Assembly (NCBI GenBank): GCA_007644065.1 | Contig: VJWN01000011.1 | Location: 558,001-622,000 of the forward strand | Source of the DNA: Margaritispora aquatica | Taxonomy: Eukaryota; Ascomycota; Leotiomycetes; Helotiales; Discinellaceae | Direction of reading: 5' to 3' | Length of the DNA stretch: 64,000 nt | In this document: in pieces, positions 58,960-64,000 of the stretch | Layout: every line of letters begins with the position of its first letter | Numbering within the stretch: the stretch's first letter is position 1 | Program-made: the position numbers and the translations under genes | The notes under the pieces: generated by a model | Told to the model about the DNA's origin: nothing | The model's database searches: none | Seen by the model: the letters and a program-made list of their open reading frames with translations, nothing else

Positions 58960-59772
58960 TTATGCTGAGCCGAAGAACCAGTACTCAGCAGCGTATTCGA
59001 TCTGGAAAGCCGCAGGCATACCAGCACAGACAGTTGGAGCAACTCCACCTGCAGTGTTTATCCTGTACACCTCCTCCAAACCACCGGTAGCACCCAGACG
59101 GGTGACAAGCTTCAACCAAGGGACAGCACCAAGACCAACACCACCTTGACCCTTGCTGGCATCTGCAGGCGCAGGTACGGAGTTGTTCTTGGCGCAGGGA
59201 GCGAAGCCGACACCAGCAGTTCCCAAGTCGAAATCAGGAGTGGTAGCGTTGGAGAAGAAGTGGTGGCCTGAGATGAGGAGGTTGGAAGGTGAGAGGGATC
59301 TCTGGTTGGCTGAGGTGAGGTTGAATTGGAGCGCGACGTTGGGGAGAGCAGCGAGAAGATCGGGATATGATGCTGCGATGCAGGAGGCGTTGTAGAGAGT
59401 TGCAATGGCACCGGCTGCGACGGGCGCTGCGGTTGCGTTTGTTTGCGAGCAAGTGTAGTTTTGTGTGCCGCGACCAATGCCTACATGCCTGAGCACGAGA
59501 CCTTCGGAGACGGGTGGGAGAGGTGTAGGTGCTGTGATGTGTTAGATGGGAAGCGAGAAGTTGGTCCGAGGTGACTTACAAGCAACTGGGAGAGTGGCTT
59601 TGCTGAGATCGCATACCGGGGCAGCGAACCCTTTCTTGGAAGCGACCTTTGCGGCCAGAAGGTTGAAGTAGTCATTAACCACCTTCAGGCCGGCCGGCGG
59701 CGCACTTGGAATGGTAGGAGCCGAAAGAGCGACAGCGCACAGCGCCGAGACGACAAAGGATGAATAGAGCAT
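58960..59772 (-). CDS. Secreted DUF3455 protein
   Basis: Two minus-strand exons, 59772-59580 and 59531-58960, 254 residues. The start MLYSSFVVSALCAVALS gives a signal peptide, then a Pro/Ala-rich mature start. The body has TLPVASPTPLPPVSEGLVLRHVGIGRGTQNYTC, CSQTNATAAPVAAGAIATLY, then PDFDLGTAGVGFAPC and RINTAGGVAPTVC. This is the pattern of the DUF3455 family, often mislabelled malate dehydrogenase. Cysteines (about six) and NxT sites fit secretion. The join T+CA gives Ser. Function unknown; extracellular or cell-wall location is inferred from the signal peptide. Confidence 0.88.
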
Positions 59773-59954
59773 CTTGAATGCTGGAAGACGTAAAAGGTAT
59801 GAGTATTAAGAATCGAAATCGAAAAGTGAAAAAGAAATAAGGCGGAAGTATAGATGCGAAGTAGGACAATGAAACCAGACACAACAAGACGAGGAGCAAG
59901 ATGACTTGAGTGGCTCTGGGTGATATGATATATAGATGGATGTCCTGGGGGGGG

Positions 59955-59990
59955 GAGATGAGATGAGATGAGATGAGATGAGATAGGACG
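59955..59990. repeat. GATGA pentamer microsatellite
   Basis: About seven GATGA/GAGAT units in the upstream region of the DUF3455 gene, about 190 bases from its start. Confidence 0.9.
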
Positions 59991-61394
59991 GCTGGATGAT
60001 GTTGTTGTAAGGGTGTTGTCGTTGGTAAGGGTGACCGGGAGGAGGATGGTGGCGATGATGATGAGGGGTTGAGGGTTGAGGTGAGGACGAGGGTTCGGGA
60101 TAATTGACAGGATGAGACGAGAGACAAGGACAAGACAAGACAGGACAAGACAGGTAGTCAAGTCAGGACAGGATGGCACAGATGGTAATCCGTACGTAAG
60201 GAAGGTAGGTAGGTAGGTGTAGGTAAGAATGGCTGAATATCTTTTTTATCCTAGGAAGGGAAGGAAGGATGGGGAAGAGTAGTCTTATAAAAATGTAAGT
60301 GCACGCAATTTCGAACCCTTGACTATCCTTGACTATCCTTGACCACCCTTGAAGAGCATGAAAGAAAGGTGTGTTTCCTTCAAAATACAAAGTCCCCAAG
60401 CTGGGGGTGCATCTGGTGGATGTGGATCCATCCCGTAAATACACATGGCGGCAACCAGTAGCGGAAGGTGACCGGGGGGAGAAGAGAGAAGCGCCATCTA
60501 AAAACGGAAGGCTTGAGTATGGCAGGTCATGATTGGATGGGACTAAGACAGTACCTGAAATGGATACCAAGCGAAAAGGCAGGTGCAGGTGCAGGGCAAG
60601 CAGCTTCCCGCCATCTCTCTCTTTCTTGTCCTCTTGTCCTCTCTTGTGTCCTTCCTGTCCTTTCCTCGACCACACACCAACCAAAGAATCTTCCAAGGGC
60701 CAGGGTCAAGGGTCAAGGATCCAGGGTTAAAAAGGAAGCTTACCAGAGTGGGACCGCTTAAAGTAGATCCCTGCTCGCTGTTGAAATAAACGCTTTTGGG
60801 CTACCTTTCCGACGGCCAGGGTAGTCTCACTCTTGACTCTTCACTCTCAACTTTGAACGGGGGGGGGGCCACTTCTTTTACTCGTAAGCAAATCATGAGG
60901 GGGGATAAGTGGGGTTCCTCAACTCTTGTTCTTGTTCTTCTTGCCGGCTCCGTAAACGACAGGACGCGGTCAAGGCGTCTTTTGTCATGGCATCCACAGC
61001 ATCCATGTCTTGAAGGCTTGAAGGCTTGAAGGCTGGCGCGAGGGAAACATTTCGCGTCTCGCATACCACACTCCTGCAGATTGCTTGGACTTGGGGACTT
61101 GGGGACTTTGGACTATGGGACTATGGGACTATCAAACGAAGCGAAGAAACCTGTCAGTCATCCGAAAGATCCTGCCTGTTTCCTTCTTTGCTTTCTCCTT
61201 CTCCTTCTTTTTTTCAGTCAACAGTGGGATTGTGGAGTGGAGCATGATGATCCTGAAGACGAGATGAACAGTTCACGGAGGATCATGGTCGGAAACATGC
61301 TCGATTCAGGCTGATCGGCTTATATTTACTTGTGCTTTGGTAAATACATGGATATATAAAAAAGCCAAGGTGTCTATTATATCATGAAGTACCG

Positions 61395-61429
61395 AGATAG
61401 GTACAGTACTGTAAGGTAGGTACCTATCT
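61395..61429. repeat. Inverted repeat with 10-bp arms
   Basis: Arms AGATAGGTAC and GTACCTATCT are perfect complements around a 15-base loop. It may form a hairpin or hold paired binding sites; no function is known. Confidence 0.7.
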
Positions 61430-62555
61430 ATCTTATCGATACCAGGTCAAAGTCAAGGCCAACATCACATTGATACTGGAACATTACTTACGGTTGAATT
61501 GATGCTTGCCCGGCACACTGCACATTGCACACTGCACACTGCACGCATGTCTAGGACTCTACCTACCTTACCTAAGGTCGGTCGCTTCCAGCCATTCTTA
61601 TGTTTAATATATTTAGCCTTTCAAAACTCGAATGGTAATGTTAACAACAATGGTACCAATCGAATCGGGCCATAATGTACGACGAATATGTATGCATGTT
61701 TTCGGTCAAGTATCCATCTTGTAAGACTTCCATGATGCCGCTACATTTCTTATTCGTCGTCTCTTTCCTCTCACTCACTCTCAGCCATCGCCTATTTTCT
61801 CCCATACAAAAAAGGACTTTGACAATCTCATAAACGCCATGAGTTACGTACCAAGAGAATCGTGAAGGCCTACTTTACTTACTCATTGCCACTCTCCAAG
61901 ACCCCAAGACTCCAAGACTCCAAGACTCCAATACTTTATCCCACCTCCCTCGACGCGCTACTTGGTATTGCCGATCCTCAGCAGGTAAACGCCTGCGGGA
62001 GGTAATCAAAGTACGCAATACCAGCGATACGATCCCACAGGTCCATAGCCGCGAGGGCTGATCTTGGGTGCTCTTGGCTTTGGTGTTTTCGCAGCAAGAC
62101 ATCCACCCCGAATCCATTGGTCCACAACGACCCACCCACTCCACGGGTGCACCAAAATAGCAACTCTTACCTCACTCTAACTGTCGTACCCCACCACCGA
62201 ACCCTCTTATTCGCCGGGCGCTTCGAACGTTATTTTTGGCTCATCGATTACATTGCGCAATTCAAATTTCCTCACGCGCTGCGCTGCAGAACTTACTGAC
62301 CTTGCTTACCTTTGGCTGAGAAACAAAATCATTTCTCCCGTGAGGTGAGGCTCTATAAACAAACATATCCAATCGGATGTGGATTGGTGGAGGACCTCTT
62401 CATATCGCTCGCTGATAGCGGGTTTCCGTGAAACAATTTTGGTCCGCATGGGCTGAACCGCTCAACCGCTGAACCGCTGGAAGGAAAGGAAGGTGTCTCG
62501 TGCACTGCGGGGGGAGAGGGGAGAGAGACTTTGACGGATGATCCACCTCGGGAGC

Positions 62556-62591
62556 TTGTCGATTGTCGATTGTCGATTGTCGATTGTCGAT
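62556..62591. repeat. TTGTCGA heptamer repeat
   Basis: Five perfect TTGTCGA units shortly before the TTGAC array. Confidence 0.9.
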
Positions 62592-62633
62592 CATGGTTCT
62601 GGTTCTGCTTCCAAAAAGCTTGGCTTGGCTCGA

Positions 62634-62756
62634 CTTGACTTGACTTGACTTGACTTGACTTGACTTGACTTGACTTGACTTGACTTGACTTGACTTGACT
62701 TGACTTGACTTGACTTGACTTGACTTGACTTGACTTGACTTGACTTGACTTGACTT
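62634..62756. repeat. TTGAC pentamer array
   Basis: About 24 perfect TTGAC units (123 bases), preceded by degenerate TTGGC units, which suggests expansion from an edge. On the minus strand it is open in all three frames and encodes a meaningless KSSQV repeat. Confidence 0.95.
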
Positions 62757-63155
62757 CATGTGTTCATTCCTTCCTTCATTCCTTCTTCTTCCCTTGATCT
62801 AATCTAATTCATCTCATGCAAACAATCTAATACAACACAATGCAATAATGTCCTGCATCCGTACGGATATCGATACGTATTCTTCACCTACCTACTTACT
62901 GTATCCATTCTCACCTACATTCCAAGCTCTACTGCTAACGAGGCGATTCGACTCTTGGTACAGCGCTTCGATTGCTGGGCAAGCAGTCAGATACCTATCT
63001 CCTATCTGAGGTATGTACATACACAAGGCAAGAAGGCGTTTGGCAACATGCATACATACACAGCAAGCACTCAGACCAACCTTATGCAACTGCAAGGCAA
63101 GTGAAGTAGACCAACCTCCCCGATTTCTCACTTGCTCCTACCTACTACCTTATTT

Positions 63156-63180
63156 TACCTTACCTTACCTTACCTTACCT
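63156..63180. repeat. TTACC pentamer repeat
   Basis: About five perfect TTACC units in gene-empty DNA. Confidence 0.9.
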
Positions 63181-64000
63181 CTTACCGTAACTTATCCTCC
63201 ATCTCAATGTACTCGAATCACATCACATGTCGATCGAGATCAAAATCCAAGAATGGAAACATGTTTCCACTCCACTTCCGTCCCTTCCCTTTCCTTTCTA
63301 ACACCGGCACTTTCGTTCTTTTCCTTTCCTTCCTTTCCTTACCCAGCTCCCGGCTGATAAAAATAGCTACTGGATGACATACCTCCCTCACATCCACAAC
63401 GTCGCATCATATCATACCGCTCCGTACCGTGCAAGACTATCAATGCCATGAGAGATGAGATGAGACCTACTTTAAGTCCCGGCTTATGCATAGGTCCTCT
63501 ATGCGCCAGGTAGGCCAGACCAGGCCGGACCTACAGGAAGTTGACCGGACCAGACCAGTTTGGTGACCAAGACATGACAAGACAAGACAAGACGAGCGGG
63601 AGGGTGTCAACTCGGTCCTCTCAACTCAACTCGACTCAGTACATACGTACGTGTCTCGTATGTATACACTCCATAAGGTATAAGGTAGGTAGAGATGACG
63701 ACCTCTTTCGTTTCATTTCATCCTATTTTAGATTTAGATTTAGTTTTAGCTTTAGCTTTAGCTTCTAGCAGGGCGATCATATGAATTCTAGGTACTTTTG
63801 TGGGGGAATTTATTCACGAGATGAGAGGGAGTGAGAGGGAGTGAGAGAGTGTGTGAGAGTGAAAGCGAGAGAGTTGAACAAATGACATTCTCCCTTGTAT
63901 CATTCGAGACATACAAAGGTGAAGTGAACGAACAATATAATATAGGTAGGCTAAAGTCTTACTTACCTAACCCTACTCACCTACTCACCTACTCACTTAC

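Larger units (their letters stand above)
59773..64000. other. Gene-empty tail dense in simple repeats
   Basis: About 4.2 kb without a gene I can support. It carries many short tandem repeats: GATGA at 59955-59990, GTAG at about 60203-60219, TTGTCGA at 62556-62591, TTGAC at 62634-62756 and TTACC at about 63156-63180. It also has an inverted repeat at 61395-61429 and TACTCACC-type repeats at the very end. Minus-strand frames crossing the TTGAC array are artefacts of the repeat. This may be a long promoter of a gene lying beyond 64 kb. Confidence 0.6.

Noticed and set aside
60163..60696. 177-residue minus-strand ORF
   Set aside because: Composition-driven frame in a repeat-rich gene-free region; neighbouring frames are similarly open.
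62400..62759. 119-residue minus-strand ORF with KSSQV repeats
   Set aside because: It is the TTGAC array read in an open frame; all three minus frames are open there, so it says nothing about coding.

Overview
This window looks like nuclear DNA of a filamentous ascomycete (Pezizomycotina, most probably Leotiomycetes/Helotiales; the class is an inference from protein style, not a database result). The evidence is single-gene units on both strands, GT-AG introns mostly 45-60 nt with CTAAC/CTGAT-type branch sites, short first and last exons, and fungal orthologues such as Rse1, Mss51, Tfc7/tau55, Arl3, Mtw1 and Rim1. I see no operon, rRNA, tRNA, CRISPR array or intact transposon.

Left part (1-17 kb): a gene-empty stretch, then a small mitochondrial single-stranded DNA-binding protein (4.5-5.1 kb), a second AT-rich gene-empty block, glutathione synthetase on the minus strand (7.3-9.1 kb), and divergently a very large ATRX/ARIP4-like SNF2 ATPase (10.1-16.6 kb).

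Middle (17-41 kb): an orphan Ser/Pro-rich protein with cysteine clusters at both ends, an RGG-box protein, a doubtful low-complexity ORF, a long-chain alcohol oxidase of the GMC family (minus), 4 kb without a recognisable gene, a FYVE-finger protein, a beta-carbonic anhydrase convergent with an Arl3/ARFRP1 GTPase, a multi-spanning membrane protein with an AT-hook-like tail, and a secreted endonuclease/exonuclease/phosphatase-fold nuclease.

Right part (41-60 kb) is compact: a LysM protein with a 25-nt microexon, Rse1/SF3b3 (minus) head to head with Mss51, a TFIIIC tau55-like protein convergent with a histidine acid phosphatase, which is head to head with a mitochondrial PPR protein that converges on Mtw1 (minus). 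After 2.3 kb without a gene comes a secreted DUF3455 protein (minus). The last 4.2 kb holds only simple repeats, including about 24 copies of TTGAC.

The genes are mostly housekeeping (DNA and RNA metabolism, mitochondrial gene expression, trafficking, glutathione, kinetochore) with a few secreted or metabolic functions. They do not form a pathway cluster. I found no convincing new multi-gene system. The points most worth checking are the hidden last exon of the SNF2 gene, the microexon LysM protein, the double-finger orphan, the AT-hook-like membrane protein and several tiny exons that gene callers may miss. Exon limits were worked out by hand from reading frame and splice signals.
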